A stretch of 64,000 nucleotides of DNA. Source: Deefgea chitinilytica. Its GTDB lineage: Bacteria > Pseudomonadota > Gammaproteobacteria > Burkholderiales > Chitinibacteraceae. The notes under the pieces were generated by a model. That model made no database searches. It saw only the letters and a list, made by a program, of their open reading frames with translations, and was not told the DNA's origin. Below are positions 46,046-54,442 of this stretch, piece by piece. How positions within the stretch are numbered: the stretch's first letter is position 1; the number at the start of each line of letters is the position of its first letter. The translations under genes and the position numbers were made by a program. The DNA is taken from the NCBI RefSeq assembly GCF_016881405.1, contig NZ_WOFE01000002.1, positions 310,001 to 374,000 on the forward strand, given 5' to 3'.

Positions 46046-47101
46046 ATGTCATCACCCTGCTCTACCTTAGAAACGCCCACCAATCCAGCCCTGATCACGC
46101 TGGCGCAAGCGCATTTGCATGATGTGTTGACGATTGCGTTTGAACACATCGATGGTGAGCAGCAGGCGGTGGTGGTGTTTGATACGCGCTGTGAATTGGC
46201 GGCGACGTTGGCGGCGGCGTATCGGCTGGCCTTGCCCAACGCGCTGTTTATTGATTTTGACGCCAGCACGCCAGAGCAAGTATTGGCGGCGTTTGCGCCA
46301 CTGGCGGCGAAAGATTTGGTCGTGTTGGTGCAATCGACCAATTTCCGGCTTGAAGCCTTCCGCATCCGCGTTGAGCTATTCAAGCGTGGCTTGAAAGTGA
46401 TTGAGCATCCGCATTTGGGGCGCATGGTCGGTGATGAAGTGCCGATTTATGTTGATTCGCTGGCCTACGATGCGGCCTACTATCGCGGCGTCGGTCATAC
46501 GCTGAAAGCCAAAATCGACAGCGCCAGCCGTGGCCTCGTTGATAGTGGCGACGGCAATGTGCTGCACTTTGCGGCGCCGTTTGAATCGGCCAAGCTCAAT
46601 ATTGGCGATTACAGCCAGATGAATAATATCGGGGGGCAATTTCCGCTCGGCGAAGTGTTTACCGAGACGCAGGATTTTGCGGCGGTGAATGGCCGGATTC
46701 GCATCTTTGTATTTGGCGATACGCGTTTTCGCGTCAACCGCCCTGCCTTGCCGATTACCTTGGTCGTTGAAGCCAGCCAAGTGGTTGACGTGATCGATTC
46801 AACGCCCGAGTTTGACGCCATGCTAGCGATGATCCGTGCTGATGAAGGCGGTGTGGTGTGGGTGCGGGAACTGGGCTTAGGGCTCAACCGCGCGTTTAGT
46901 TTTGATCGCACCGTCAGCGATATTGGTACTTACGAGCGCATGTGCGGGATTCATTTATCGCTGGGCATGAAACACGGCATTTACGCCAAACCGAATATCA
47001 AACGTGGTGAAGGCAAATATCATATTGATGTGTTTGCGATTACCGAGTCGGTGCAGTTTGACGACGACATCGTTTACCGCGATGGGGCTTGGGTGATTTA
47101 G
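46046..47101 (+). CDS. M29 aminopeptidase-like metalloprotein
   Basis: A 351-residue cytoplasmic protein. The NIGGQFPLGEVFTE block, GTYERMCGIHLSLG, and the C-terminal GEGKYHIDVFAITESV supply the Glu, Glu/His and His-x-Asp metal ligands seen in M29 (AmpS/AmpT) peptidases and NicX-type dioxygenases, which share the fold. A peptidase is the more likely call. The N-terminal half is less conserved. The gene has higher GC than the preceding one. No SD is visible before the ATG at 46046. Confidence 0.7.
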   Translation: MSSPCSTLETPTNPALITLAQAHLHDVLTIAFEHIDGEQQAVVVFDTRCELAATLAAAYRLALPNALFIDFDASTPEQVLAAFAPLAAKDLVVLVQSTNFRLEAFRIRVELFKRGLKVIEHPHLGRMVGDEVPIYVDSLAYDAAYYRGVGHTLKAKIDSASRGLVDSGDGNVLHFAAPFESAKLNIGDYSQMNNIGGQFPLGEVFTETQDFAAVNGRIRIFVFGDTRFRVNRPALPITLVVEASQVVDVIDSTPEFDAMLAMIRADEGGVVWVRELGLGLNRAFSFDRTVSDIGTYERMCGIHLSLGMKHGIYAKPNIKRGEGKYHIDVFAITESVQFDDDIVYRDGAWVI

Positions 47102-47170
47102 CGGCCTTTAATCTGTAAGCAAAGTTCAGACTTGATATTGATGCTGTATCGCGCTCGTTGAGCTAAAGGT

Positions 47171-47370
47171 TGTAAAACCCCTCATATCAAACCGACGAAG
47201 TCGGTGCAGATATATGGGGCGCCTTCTTTTGCTTACTTTTCTTGGCGAAACAAGAAAAGTAAGTCCCCGTCGCGGATGGCGACTGTAAAACACCGTGCAC
47301 CCTGAGGGTGTGGGCTTTGCTAAGCCGCCAGCGGCTAAGCGACACCATACCGCAGGCACATAAAACCATC
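47171..47370 (-). repeat. Dispersed GC-rich intergenic repeat, copy R2
   Basis: On the minus strand it contains TTACTTTTCTTG...CAAGAAAAGTAAGC followed by CTGCACCGACTTCGTCGGTT and TGATATGAGGGGTTT. It is opposite in orientation to R1, R3 and R4. Confidence 0.65.
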
Positions 47371-47403
47371 AATCCATAGTCTGAACATCGACATATAGCA
47401 AAG

Positions 47404-47450
47404 GGTATTGCCATCTATACATTCAAAGACAATGCTTATATAACAATACC
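47404..47450. repeat. 47-bp palindromic element, copy F
   Basis: Begins GGTATTGCCATC and ends TATAACAATACC, 16 bp after the stop of the COG0523 GTPase gene. Confidence 0.7.
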
Positions 47451-47466
47451 CATATTGATTTAAATA

Positions 47467-48699
47467 CTAGGCCGATACAGCACACACCGCCGCTTCGTCT
47501 TCTTCATCCGCCGCAGTACCCCAGTGCGGAAATGGGTCGTTCATTTTCAGCCATGCATCGGTGCCCAAGGCCAATTCAGCTTCGGTGAGCAAACATTGGT
47601 TTAAGCGTTCACGCAGTAGCGCTTCATCCATATCGATGCCGATAAACACCAATTCTTGCTTGCGGTCGCCAAAGTCGTCGTCCCAACGATCCATGATGCT
47701 ATCGATTTGCTCGTCGTCAGTCGGCCAGTGCGCTTTCGGTACGCTGGCCCACCAGTAGCCTCCCGCGCCGTGACGGCAGGCGCCGCCCGCTTGCGACCAA
47801 CTTCCGGCAAAACTTGGGCGGCTGGCCAGCCAGAAAAAGCCTTTCGAGCGCAACACCCCTTGCCATTCGCTGTGAATCAAGTTCCAGAAGCGCTCTGGAT
47901 GCAGCGGCGCACGCGCCTGCCAGACAAAGCTGCTGATGCCGTATTCTTCGGTTTCTGGGATATGCTCACCGCGCAACTCAGCCAACCAGCCCGGCGCATT
48001 GGCTGCCTCTTCGAAATCAAAACGCCCCGTTCCTAAAATAGCATTCAGTGGCACCTCGCCATTTTCCGCGACAATCTGCACCGCGCGCGGATTGAGCGCG
48101 GCAAGAATGCTTTGTAATTCAGCCAATTGGTCAGGCGACACCAAATCAGGCTTGCTAATCACTAGCACATCGCAAAATTCGACTTGCTCGGTCAACAAAT
48201 CAACCACGGTACGGTCATCGCCCTCACCTGCGGTCTCACCGCGTTCGGCCAGTAATTCGCCCGTTGAATAATCGTGCAAGAAATTAAACGCATCGACCAC
48301 CGTCACCATCGTATCGAGTTGCGCGATGTCCGAGAGCGACTGCCCCGCTTCGTCGCGGAAGGTAAATGTCTCAGCAACGGGGGGTGGCTCGGCGATGCCG
48401 GTGGATTCGATCAATAGGTAATCAAAGCGGTCTTCTTTTGCAAGGCGCGCCACTTCGAGCAGCAAATCTTCGCGCAAAGTGCAGCAAATACAGCCATTGC
48501 TCATCTCAATCAGCTTTTCTTCACCGCGCGCAAAGCCGCCTTGATGAATCAATTCACCATCGATATTCACATCCGACAAATCGTTCACAATCACCGCAAC
48601 GCGCAAGCCGGCGCGATTTTTCAGCACGTGATTCATCAAGGTGGTTTTGCCAGCGCCCAAAAATCCTGACAACACCGTAACGGGTAAGCGCTTTGCCAT
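47467..48699 (-). CDS. COG0523 GTPase, ZigA-like metallochaperone
   Basis: A 410-residue protein of the CobW/ZigA/YciC group. Walker [10 protein letters not shown] at 11-19, the metal-binding CxCC motif C70-I-C72-C73, [11 protein letters not shown], and the C-terminal CobW domain with [18 protein letters not shown] and IFIGIDMD-like [12 protein letters not shown]. These GTPases deliver zinc or another metal when it is scarce and are often repressed by Zur. A tandem pair of 13-bp palindromes lies about 40-65 bp upstream of the ATG and is a good operator candidate. AAGGAGAGG is an unusually strong SD. Confidence 0.88.
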   Translation of the reverse strand: MAKRLPVTVLSGFLGAGKTTLMNHVLKNRAGLRVAVIVNDLSDVNIDGELIHQGGFARGEEKLIEMSNGCICCTLREDLLLEVARLAKEDRFDYLLIESTGIAEPPPVAETFTFRDEAGQSLSDIAQLDTMVTVVDAFNFLHDYSTGELLAERGETAGEGDDRTVVDLLTEQVEFCDVLVISKPDLVSPDQLAELQSILAALNPRAVQIVAENGEVPLNAILGTGRFDFEEAANAPGWLAELRGEHIPETEEYGISSFVWQARAPLHPERFWNLIHSEWQGVLRSKGFFWLASRPSFAGSWSQAGGACRHGAGGYWWASVPKAHWPTDDEQIDSIMDRWDDDFGDRKQELVFIGIDMDEALLRERLNQCLLTEAELALGTDAWLKMNDPFPHWGTAADEEDEAAVCAVSA

Positions 48700-48736
48700 T
48701 TTGCCTCTCCTTCAAAAAAGTAAAGCATACCTTTTT

Positions 48737-48762
48737 GCAACTTGGTTGCGCAACTATGTTGC
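48737..48762 (-). promoter_or_regulatory. Tandem 13-bp palindromes, probable operator of the COG0523 gene
   Basis: GCAACTTGGTTGC and GCAACTATGTTGC, each GCAAC-N3-GTTGC, directly abut. They lie 38-63 bp before the ATG. The position and neighbouring gene suggest a metal-responsive repressor such as Zur, but the motif is not the well-known enterobacterial Zur box. Confidence 0.7.
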
Positions 48763-48786
48763 ATAAAGTCGGTAAATCAAACAGGC

Positions 48787-48812
48787 AAAAAAAACCACCT
48801 CGTTTGAGGTGG
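48787..48812 (-). terminator. Terminator after the DUF502 gene
   Basis: CCACCTC / GAGGTGG stem with 4-nt loop followed by eight T on the minus strand; it separates DUF502 from the GTPase operator. Confidence 0.9.
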
Positions 48813-48831
48813 CTCATTTTGATGCAAGGAT

Positions 48832-49518
48832 TTATAGTTGCTTCGGATCAGGGTAAATCAGGGGTGTTGCTTGCAAAGCCTTTTTTAGTGGTGGCGGCGG
48901 GGTAATACCCATCGACATATACACGCTAGTGAGTTTATCAACGCCAATATTGGCCGGGCGAATCCACTCCTTCGGAATGTAGAGCAAGCCACCACCAATC
49001 GGCACTGGCGCAGTCGGCACTAGCACGGCTTGATATTCGCGGCCTTCGATATCCATGATTTCTGGGTTCGGCATCAGTGCCAACACCGCCACACCATCGC
49101 CGCCAAACAAACACCACACCGGGCTCATCGCGCCGATATCGGCGTCTTGTTTTTGGTCGAGCAAACTGACAAAACGATCAGCCACATTATATAAGCTGCC
49201 AATCACCGGAATCCGGCGCACGGTTTTATCGAGCAAGGCGGTGATTGGCCCTTTGAGGCGCGACTGCACCACAATCCCCAGCGGATAAATTGCGCCCACT
49301 ACAATCGCCCAGCCCAGCAGATAACCCAAAATCGGGTTATTCACCATCGGCTGACCTAGCATCGCAAACAACTGCCCAGCAAAGCTGCTTGGCCCCAAGA
49401 ATTTATCCAGAATATTGACCACCCAACCGAGTAATGACACGGTCAAAATCAACGGCAGCAGTGCCAACAAGCCGGCAAACCACGTGGTCATGACACTTCT
49501 TATACTACGTTTTATCAT
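48832..49518 (-). CDS. DUF502 family membrane protein
   Basis: A 228-residue inner-membrane protein with two helices (about 12-36 and 58-84) and a C-terminal soluble domain. TTWFAGLLALLPLILTVSLLGW and RIPVIGSLYNVADRFVSLL with GGGLLYIPKEWIRP are typical of DUF502, of unknown function. ATG at 49518 has GGAG 7 nt upstream, so the frame start at 49554 is not used. Confidence 0.88.
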   Translation of the reverse strand: MIKRSIRSVMTTWFAGLLALLPLILTVSLLGWVVNILDKFLGPSSFAGQLFAMLGQPMVNNPILGYLLGWAIVVGAIYPLGIVVQSRLKGPITALLDKTVRRIPVIGSLYNVADRFVSLLDQKQDADIGAMSPVWCLFGGDGVAVLALMPNPEIMDIEGREYQAVLVPTAPVPIGGGLLYIPKEWIRPANIGVDKLTSVYMSMGITPPPPLKKALQATPLIYPDPKQL

Positions 49519-49540
49519 GCAAACTCCAAATTCCTTCTTA

Positions 49541-49587
49541 GGTATATCTATCAAAGCTTTATAAATAAAAACTTACAGCACAATACA
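49541..49587. repeat. 47-bp palindromic element, copy G
   Basis: Begins GGTATATCTATC and ends CAGCACAATACA; between the cyclase-like gene (stop 16 bp away) and DUF502. Confidence 0.6.
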
Positions 49588-49603
49588 TATCAGTCATGAA
49601 GCA

Positions 49604-50392
49604 TTACACCTCACGGTAAAGCTTTTTATCCACCGACTTCATTTTCTCAAATTCGCTGCGCAAAATACACACCAGCTCACCATCGCCAATCCCGCGCACC
49701 GCCACCGCGCGAGTGATAATCCGGTCGGTAAAAAATGGCGTGGTGCGGCTGTCTTCCAAATCAAAACCACGCCGATTAAAGGCAAAACTAATACCCGGCA
49801 GCTTTTGCATCCGCGCCGCCATATTGATACACGAGCCAACATAATCATTGCCCTCGCCCACCGAATACACCGTGCCGCGCGCCAACCCTACGCGCAAACG
49901 CGTTGGTGGCTCGACCACCCGCGATTTAAGCGATGGCAAAAAGTCAGTTTGATACTTTTTACAAATGCTCCACGTACTGGCAATCACATTGCGCATCGCC
50001 GCCTGTGACAAGTCTTTGCTCGACCAAATCACCAGCAATCCATCGCCCAAAAACTTGGTAAAAAACGGCAAGGGGCACCACAACGCCACGCCCTCTTCTT
50101 CGTCTTTTTGCTTCATCTGATTGCGCAACTCATCCATCAGCCAGCTTAAAAACGGATGCAAAAAGCTCGGCACCGACAAGTGTGGATCAATTTGATTACA
50201 AAATTGGCTAAAGCCTTCCAAATCAAACACCGCCGCAATCGCATCGGTTGGCTTCGATTCCAGCGTTAAATTTCCTAGCCCCAGCATCGATGCATTAAAG
50301 CGATCAAACGCCGGATAGCTCAATAACTTGCGACGATGGCCATCAATGATAGTACGCACATAATCGGCGCTACGAGGTTTATACGTTGGCAT
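49604..50392 (-). CDS. Class III nucleotidyl cyclase-like protein
   Basis: A 262-residue soluble protein, essentially one cyclase domain (about 50-245). Candidate catalytic residues are D57 (VFDLEGFSQF), K113 and D117 (KFLGDGLLVIW), N190 and R194 (CINMAARMQ). These match the metal, base and transition-state positions of class III adenylate/guanylate cyclases, so activity is plausible. There is no HAMP, PAS or membrane part. The genes on either side do not show its partner. Family cyclases make cAMP or cGMP; the base specificity is not clear here. Confidence 0.72.
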   Translation of the reverse strand: MPTYKPRSADYVRTIIDGHRRKLLSYPAFDRFNASMLGLGNLTLESKPTDAIAAVFDLEGFSQFCNQIDPHLSVPSFLHPFLSWLMDELRNQMKQKDEEEGVALWCPLPFFTKFLGDGLLVIWSSKDLSQAAMRNVIASTWSICKKYQTDFLPSLKSRVVEPPTRLRVGLARGTVYSVGEGNDYVGSCINMAARMQKLPGISFAFNRRGFDLEDSRTTPFFTDRIITRAVAVRGIGDGELVCILRSEFEKMKSVDKKLYREV

Positions 50393-50561
50393 GGTTGGGC
50401 GCAGTAATGAAACGAATCGGCAAATGCTTATCTTACAGTATTAGACGGCGCAAAGCTTGCTCACCGTGTATTGCGTTTTTTCATAACACGGTGGTGGAAC
50501 GGCGTCTGCTTTGCCAAAAAAATGAAGTATCACGAGGCGAAAGGCAGCGGATTCTGTTGAC

Positions 50562-50664
50562 GTGAGTCACGCTAATGCCGCGCGGTACTTACTTTTCGCT
50601 GCAGAAAATATGCAAGCGCCCTACATCTGCACCGACTTCGTCAGCTTGATATCAAGGGTTTTAA
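50562..50664 (+). repeat. Dispersed repeat R3
   Basis: CACGCTAATGCCGCGCGGTA, TTACTTTTCGCTGCAG, then CTGCACCGACTTCGTCAGCT and TGATATCAAGGGTTTTAAAA. It resembles R4 over its whole length, and both continue through ATCAACGATCAAGAA into a 47-bp element. Confidence 0.7.
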
Positions 50665-50698
50665 AAGCACTCAATCAACGATCAAGAATAAATATGGA

Positions 50699-50745
50699 TG
50701 TATTGCCAGCTAAACATTGAAAAATAATAGCTACAAGCAAATACT
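50699..50745. repeat. 47-bp palindromic element, copy H
   Basis: Begins TGTATTGCCAGCTA and ends TAGCTACAAGCAAATACT. It is close to copy J and sits at the same place relative to R3 as J does to R4. Confidence 0.75.
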
Positions 50746-50987
50746 TCGACACTAGCAAAGCTAGTAACAAACGCTGATTAAAAAAGCTACCTGCCGCGGG
50801 CGCCCCCGCCCGAAAACCCACGCGGCATGGCCGGATAAAGCAAAACAGTCAGAGCCAATCAACGGTTTATGTTTATTTCCTATTTTTTTAGGTTCAACGT
50901 AATGCGCGCGGCTTGTGTCGCCCGACTAACCCATTCCGCCACACGCTGTATTTCGCAGAAAACAAAACCAAACCCAACAACCTTTGG

Positions 50988-51734
50988 CTATAACATCCCC
51001 AATCGCATCTTGATCGGCCAGCGCACGGCGCGGTACTGGCTAGGGTCTCCCCACATTGACCGCAGCTCTGTGGCAAAATTTTGCAATATATCTTCGCGCG
51101 ACGCCTCGCGCACGCGGCGCACCGCCGACCACGTCGAAATGTAGCCTAATAACTCATCCAGCTTCCAGGCCTTGCAAATTGCCAGCTCGGGCGCGACCTG
51201 TTCTGCAAACGGAAACGGCAAATCGGCGTAGCCGCTATCCACCAGCTTGCGCTCAGCAGGCCAGTACGGGCCGATTTCCTGCCAATAAAAACGCCCGAAA
51301 CGCGCATCTAACTCCTCATCCAAACGCAGCACGCCGTAGCTAATCAAGGCCAGCAAGGCGTTGCTGCTGGCGACTCGCCACACTTGGGCATAAAAACGAG
51401 GCAGGTCAAACCAATGCGCCGCTTGCGCCGCAGTAATTAAATTAACGCTGTGATCCGCAAGCGGCAATTGCTCCGCCGGCGCGCACGCGTACTGCACCCG
51501 AGGATGCGCAATAGCATGGGCGATTTGATCGCTACTCGGATCCAAGCCCAGCACCTGATCAAAATGCTGCGCCAGTTGGCGGGTCAGCTGACCATTCCCG
51601 CAGCCCACATCCAGCGCCAGCGCCTTATCCTTGCTGATGCTCGCCAAAAACTGCGCCAATTCAGGCGGATACTCTGGCCGAAAACGCGCATAAGCCTCAC
51701 CACCTTGCTCAAACCAGTTACGAGACGCTCCCAT
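50988..51734 (-). CDS. Class I SAM-dependent methyltransferase
   Basis: A 248-residue protein. ALDVGCGNGQLTRQLA is motif I of the Rossmann-type SAM-binding fold, QVLGLDPSSDQI motif II, and CAPAEQLPLADHSVNLITAAQAAHWF motif III/IV of the UbiE/Methyltransf_11 type. N-terminal GGEAYARFRPEYPPEL is common in a subgroup of uncharacterised methyltransferases. The substrate is unknown. GGAG lies 7 nt before the ATG. The gene is flanked by two related repeat blocks. Confidence 0.85.
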   Translation of the reverse strand: MGASRNWFEQGGEAYARFRPEYPPELAQFLASISKDKALALDVGCGNGQLTRQLAQHFDQVLGLDPSSDQIAHAIAHPRVQYACAPAEQLPLADHSVNLITAAQAAHWFDLPRFYAQVWRVASSNALLALISYGVLRLDEELDARFGRFYWQEIGPYWPAERKLVDSGYADLPFPFAEQVAPELAICKAWKLDELLGYISTWSAVRRVREASREDILQNFATELRSMWGDPSQYRAVRWPIKMRLGML

Positions 51735-51835
51735 GCTGACGCTCCTACAAATTGTGTGAAAACCGCTAGCCCATCATAGCAAATCAGCCAGCGACAAGGG
51801 TTCGCGTAATTTGACGAGGTCTTAAATACAGCAGA

Positions 51836-51882
51836 TGTATTGCCCGATAAGCATTGAAAATAAAAGGCTTCAGTCAAATACA
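51836..51882. repeat. 47-bp palindromic element, copy I
   Basis: Begins TGTATTGCCCGATAAGC and ends CAGTCAAATACA; the arms extend outward to GATGTAT/ATACATC. Confidence 0.7.
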
Positions 51883-51889
51883 TCGACAT

Positions 51890-52001
51890 GTAGGGTGTGA
51901 AAATTCCGCAGGAATTTGCGCACCGAGAATGCGATTCAAATTAGCAAAAATTTTAATTACCGCGAAGTCCGCGTGCGCAAATAAAACCTTGCGCACCCTA
52001 C
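51890..52001. repeat. Inverted repeat with GTAGGGTG ends
   Basis: GTAGGGTGTG (51890-51899) faces CGCACCCTAC (51992-52001). An inner palindrome AAATTCCGCAGGAATTT lies just inside the left end. It begins 8 bp after copy I. Confidence 0.5.
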
Positions 52002-52089
52002 TCGGCTCAGTGGAATCATGGTTTTCAAATCCCGTCTAAGCACACCGAATGCGGAGCGCTTTGAGAATTGCTGCGGTGTTCTTTCGGAA

Positions 52090-52206
52090 TGAGTCGCGCT
52101 AATGTCGCGCGGCACTTACTTTCTTTTTCGCTCCAGAAAGTAAGCAAAGAAAGGCGACCCTATATCTGCACCGACTTCGTCGGTTTGATATCAAGGGGTT
52201 TAAAAA
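52090..52206 (+). repeat. Dispersed repeat R4
   Basis: AGTCGCGCTAATGTCGCGCG, CTTACTTTC...GAAAGTAAGCAAAG, CTGCACCGACTTCGTCGGTT, TGATATCAAGGGGTTTAAAA. Related to R3 in the same orientation, about 1.5 kb away, and followed by 47-bp copy J. Confidence 0.7.
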
Positions 52207-52236
52207 CACATATCAACGATCAAGAAACAATATCGA

Positions 52237-52283
52237 TGTATTGCCAGCTAAGCATTGAAAAATAATGGCTATAACTAAATACG
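52237..52283. repeat. 47-bp palindromic element, copy J
   Basis: Begins TGTATTGCCAGCTAAGC and ends GGCTATAACTAAATACG. Most similar to copy H, with a few substitutions. Confidence 0.75.
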
Positions 52284-52354
52284 TCTATAAAAAATAGGTA
52301 GCAGCAAATCCTGATTACTCAGCGCCAGCACATTACCAAGAACGCCAATGGTGG

Positions 52355-52590
52355 ATGCATGGTTTTCAAATCCCGTCCAAGCGCACCGAGTGCGGAGCGA
52401 GACCTAGGCTCGCGACAATCGAGGGCATCGGGGACCGATGCGCGCCCGGGGCTCCTTTTCTTTGGTTCGTTTCTTTTGGAGAAGCAAAAGAAATGAACCT
52501 GCCGCGGGCAGCCCCCGCCCCAAACCCCACGCGGCGCAGCCGCATAAAAAACAAAACCGCCAAAATCAATCGACGGTTTTTTTATTTAAC
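52355..52590 (+). repeat. GC-rich repeat block R5
   Basis: Starts with CATGGTTTTCAAATCCCGTC (also at 52018), then a segment ending CTTTTCTTTGG...CAAAAGAAATGAACCTG, then CTGCCGCGGGCAGCCCCCGC and CGGTTTTTTTATTT. The last part resembles 50790-50880 near R3. The frames in it are not supported as genes. Confidence 0.5.
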
Positions 52591-52807
52591 GTTTTTCATA
52601 CAGCTCAATGCACGTGGCATTTTTCGCCCTACGATATCATTCCGCAGTATGCGGTAGCCCAACACCAAGCTTGCTGTAAGCGATCAGCTCATATTTTGAA
52701 TGCGTATTAGCTAACGCTGTTTGTTAACCCGCCTCCACAAAGTTACAATAAGCTTTCTTAAAAAGAATAATCAACAAATTTAAAATTACAGGTCGGAGAA
52801 TGTATTA

Positions 52808-53401
52808 ATGAAAACCAATAAAATTGTATCCACTTTACTTCTTACTCTGCTCACCGCAACAGCATCGGTAGCATCAGCGAATGTGATCACCTTCGATGAA
52901 TTTACCCCAGATGGGGCTGAGCCTGCTTGGATTACAAATGGTTATCAAGGCTTTCAATGGTACGCATTTGGTGTCTACAAGGGAGATGCTTATCGTGGTT
53001 CTGGCTACGATACAGGGACGGTTTCAGGTGAGAATGTAGGATTTTACGCAGGCGGACTAACTGGTTCATTCTCAAGTGACGATGCGTTCACTCTAAATGA
53101 CTTGTATGCAACAAAAGCTTGGGATAACGGAACAACCCACTTTGAGGGTTATGTTGGTGACAAATTAACCTATTCCAAAGATGTTTTTGCGAACGCTAAA
53201 GAACGAACACTCGTAACTCTGAATTGGACCGGTTTAAACCGGGTTGTCATTTACACTACAGATTGGAGTCGCCAAACTGCAATCGATAATATTCGTGTTA
53301 ATGAAGCTATAACCGCACCAGTTCCAGAACCAGAAACCTACGCTTTGATGGGCATGGGCTTGCTGGGGCTAATGGCTGCTCGTCGTCGTAAAATGAAATA
53401 G
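52808..53401 (+). CDS. PEP-CTERM sorted exported protein 1
   Basis: A 197-residue protein: signal peptide (cut after ASA near residue 24), a secreted beta-rich domain (VITFDEFTPDGAEPAW, later EGYVGDKLTYSK and AIDNIRVNE), and a C-terminal PEP-CTERM signal: VPEPETYALMGMGLL, a hydrophobic stretch, then RRRK. Such proteins are anchored, then processed by an exosortase at the VPEP motif, and are linked to extracellular polysaccharide and floc formation. No exosortase gene is in the window. GGAG lies 9 nt before the ATG. A terminator follows. Confidence 0.9.
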   Translation: MKTNKIVSTLLLTLLTATASVASANVITFDEFTPDGAEPAWITNGYQGFQWYAFGVYKGDAYRGSGYDTGTVSGENVGFYAGGLTGSFSSDDAFTLNDLYATKAWDNGTTHFEGYVGDKLTYSKDVFANAKERTLVTLNWTGLNRVVIYTTDWSRQTAIDNIRVNEAITAPVPEPETYALMGMGLLGLMAARRRKMK

Positions 53402-53413
53402 TCAGCACCATTT

Positions 53414-53447
53414 AAAAAACCGCCAATTATTAGTTTGGCGGTTTTTT
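53414..53447 (+). terminator. Terminator after PEP-CTERM protein 1
   Basis: AAAACCGCCAA / TTGGCGGTTTT with a T run. Confidence 0.9.
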
Positions 53448-53659
53448 TGTGGCTGTTGATGGCGCTATCAACACTGATTTCCGTTTTATCGCCCCAAACC
53501 ATTGCTCCGTTCACGGTGGTTACTTAGGATGAATATTAAAACACCAACAAACAGCAAATAATTAATTTCTTATATAATACACAAGGCTTTCTATATTTTG
53601 ACATTTACCCCAGTTGCCATGATTATGAATGCATTAATTCATATCAAAAAGTACTTACG

Positions 53660-54286
53660 ATGAAACGATACCTAGCATTAACAGCATTATTCCTATCAAT
53701 GAGCGCATCTGCTGCGGTGATCGATCTCGGCACATGGGAAGGCCGTAGTGATACTAACGGCTATACGTCACGCGAAATTTGGATTTCTGATGTCAATCAA
53801 GTTGATCAACGAATCAATAACTTTAGTAATGTCTATACCTTCGAATTAAAAGCGCCTGCGCTGTTTGGTATTCAATATATTTCATCAGCTGTAGTGCCTC
53901 AAATTGGACCTGGTACTCTAGTTAGCCGTCAAGCGCAGCTAGAAAAACAAAACAGTGATGGAACATGGCAAACCATTACTAACCGTGGGCCTCAGTATGA
54001 AGATACTAGCTTTGGCGGATGGAGCCTCTTAGATATGCGCAGGCGAGATGGAACCTTTTACCCAAGCAATCCAAATCATATTGATACAATGGGTAATTAT
54101 CGTTTGACCTTAGCAGCACAAGCCGCAGATGGTCAGTATTTATCATCATTTGTTTATTTAAATGCGAATTGGGCTTTAAATGCAAACGCACCAATTACAG
54201 CACCTGTGCCAGAGCCAGAAACTTATGCCTTGATGGGGATGGGCTTGCTAGGTCTAATGGCTGCGCGACGCCGCAAGACAAAATAA
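53660..54286 (+). CDS. PEP-CTERM sorted exported protein 2
   Basis: A 208-residue protein with a signal peptide (MKRYLALTALFLSMSASA), a mature region containing VIDLGTWEGRSD and NNFSNVYTFELKAPALFGI, and a C-terminal sorting tail VPEPETYALMGMGLLGLMAA followed by RRRK. The tail is the same as in protein 1 although the mature parts are unrelated. No convincing SD precedes the ATG. It is separated from gene 1 by a terminator and so has its own promoter. Confidence 0.88.
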   Translation: MKRYLALTALFLSMSASAAVIDLGTWEGRSDTNGYTSREIWISDVNQVDQRINNFSNVYTFELKAPALFGIQYISSAVVPQIGPGTLVSRQAQLEKQNSDGTWQTITNRGPQYEDTSFGGWSLLDMRRRDGTFYPSNPNHIDTMGNYRLTLAAQAADGQYLSSFVYLNANWALNANAPITAPVPEPETYALMGMGLLGLMAARRRKTK

Positions 54287-54303
54287 TCAATACCAACTTC
54301 ATG

Positions 54304-54340
54304 AAAACCCGCTCAGCGAATTTCATCGCCAGCGGGTTTT
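54304..54340 (+). terminator. Terminator after PEP-CTERM protein 2
   Basis: AAAACCCGCT / AGCGGGTTTT stem with inner partial pairing, then TATTTATTT. Confidence 0.85.
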
Positions 54341-54442
54341 TATTTATTTGAGCATCTAATATCACCAAAAATAGCTGTAAACCTTGCACGTATACAACTC
54401 ACATAATTTTGTTAAAACATACGGGCAAAGTTCACAAAAAAA

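Larger units (their letters stand above)
47102..47466. other. Gene-free stretch with dispersed repeat R2 and 47-bp copy F
   Basis: About 365 bp. Short frames here reflect repeat R2; nothing else is seen. The plus-strand peptidase gene and the minus-strand GTPase gene converge across it. Confidence 0.6.
50393..50987. other. Gene-free stretch carrying the first repeat block
   Basis: About 595 bp between the cyclase-like gene and the methyltransferase gene stop. It contains R3, 47-bp copy H, and a 90-bp segment (50790-50880) that is related to the end of block R5. No protein gene is seen; the short frames are repeat shadows. Confidence 0.6.
51735..52807. other. Gene-free stretch of about 1.07 kb made of repeats
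   Basis: Holds 47-bp copies I and J, a GTAGGGTG inverted repeat, R4, R5, and a 42-bp direct repeat (52018-52059 and 52358-52399). The last 200 bp would carry the promoter of the first PEP-CTERM gene. I see no protein gene with support. Confidence 0.6.

Noticed and set aside
47126-47414. 75-77-residue frames on the minus strand
   Set aside because: They are translations of repeat R2; equivalent frames occur at R4.
52355-52657. Several 65-100-residue frames near 52.4-52.7 kb
   Set aside because: They lie in the repeat block R5, overlap each other on both strands, and share peptide pieces with frames at other repeat copies; no SD or conserved domain.
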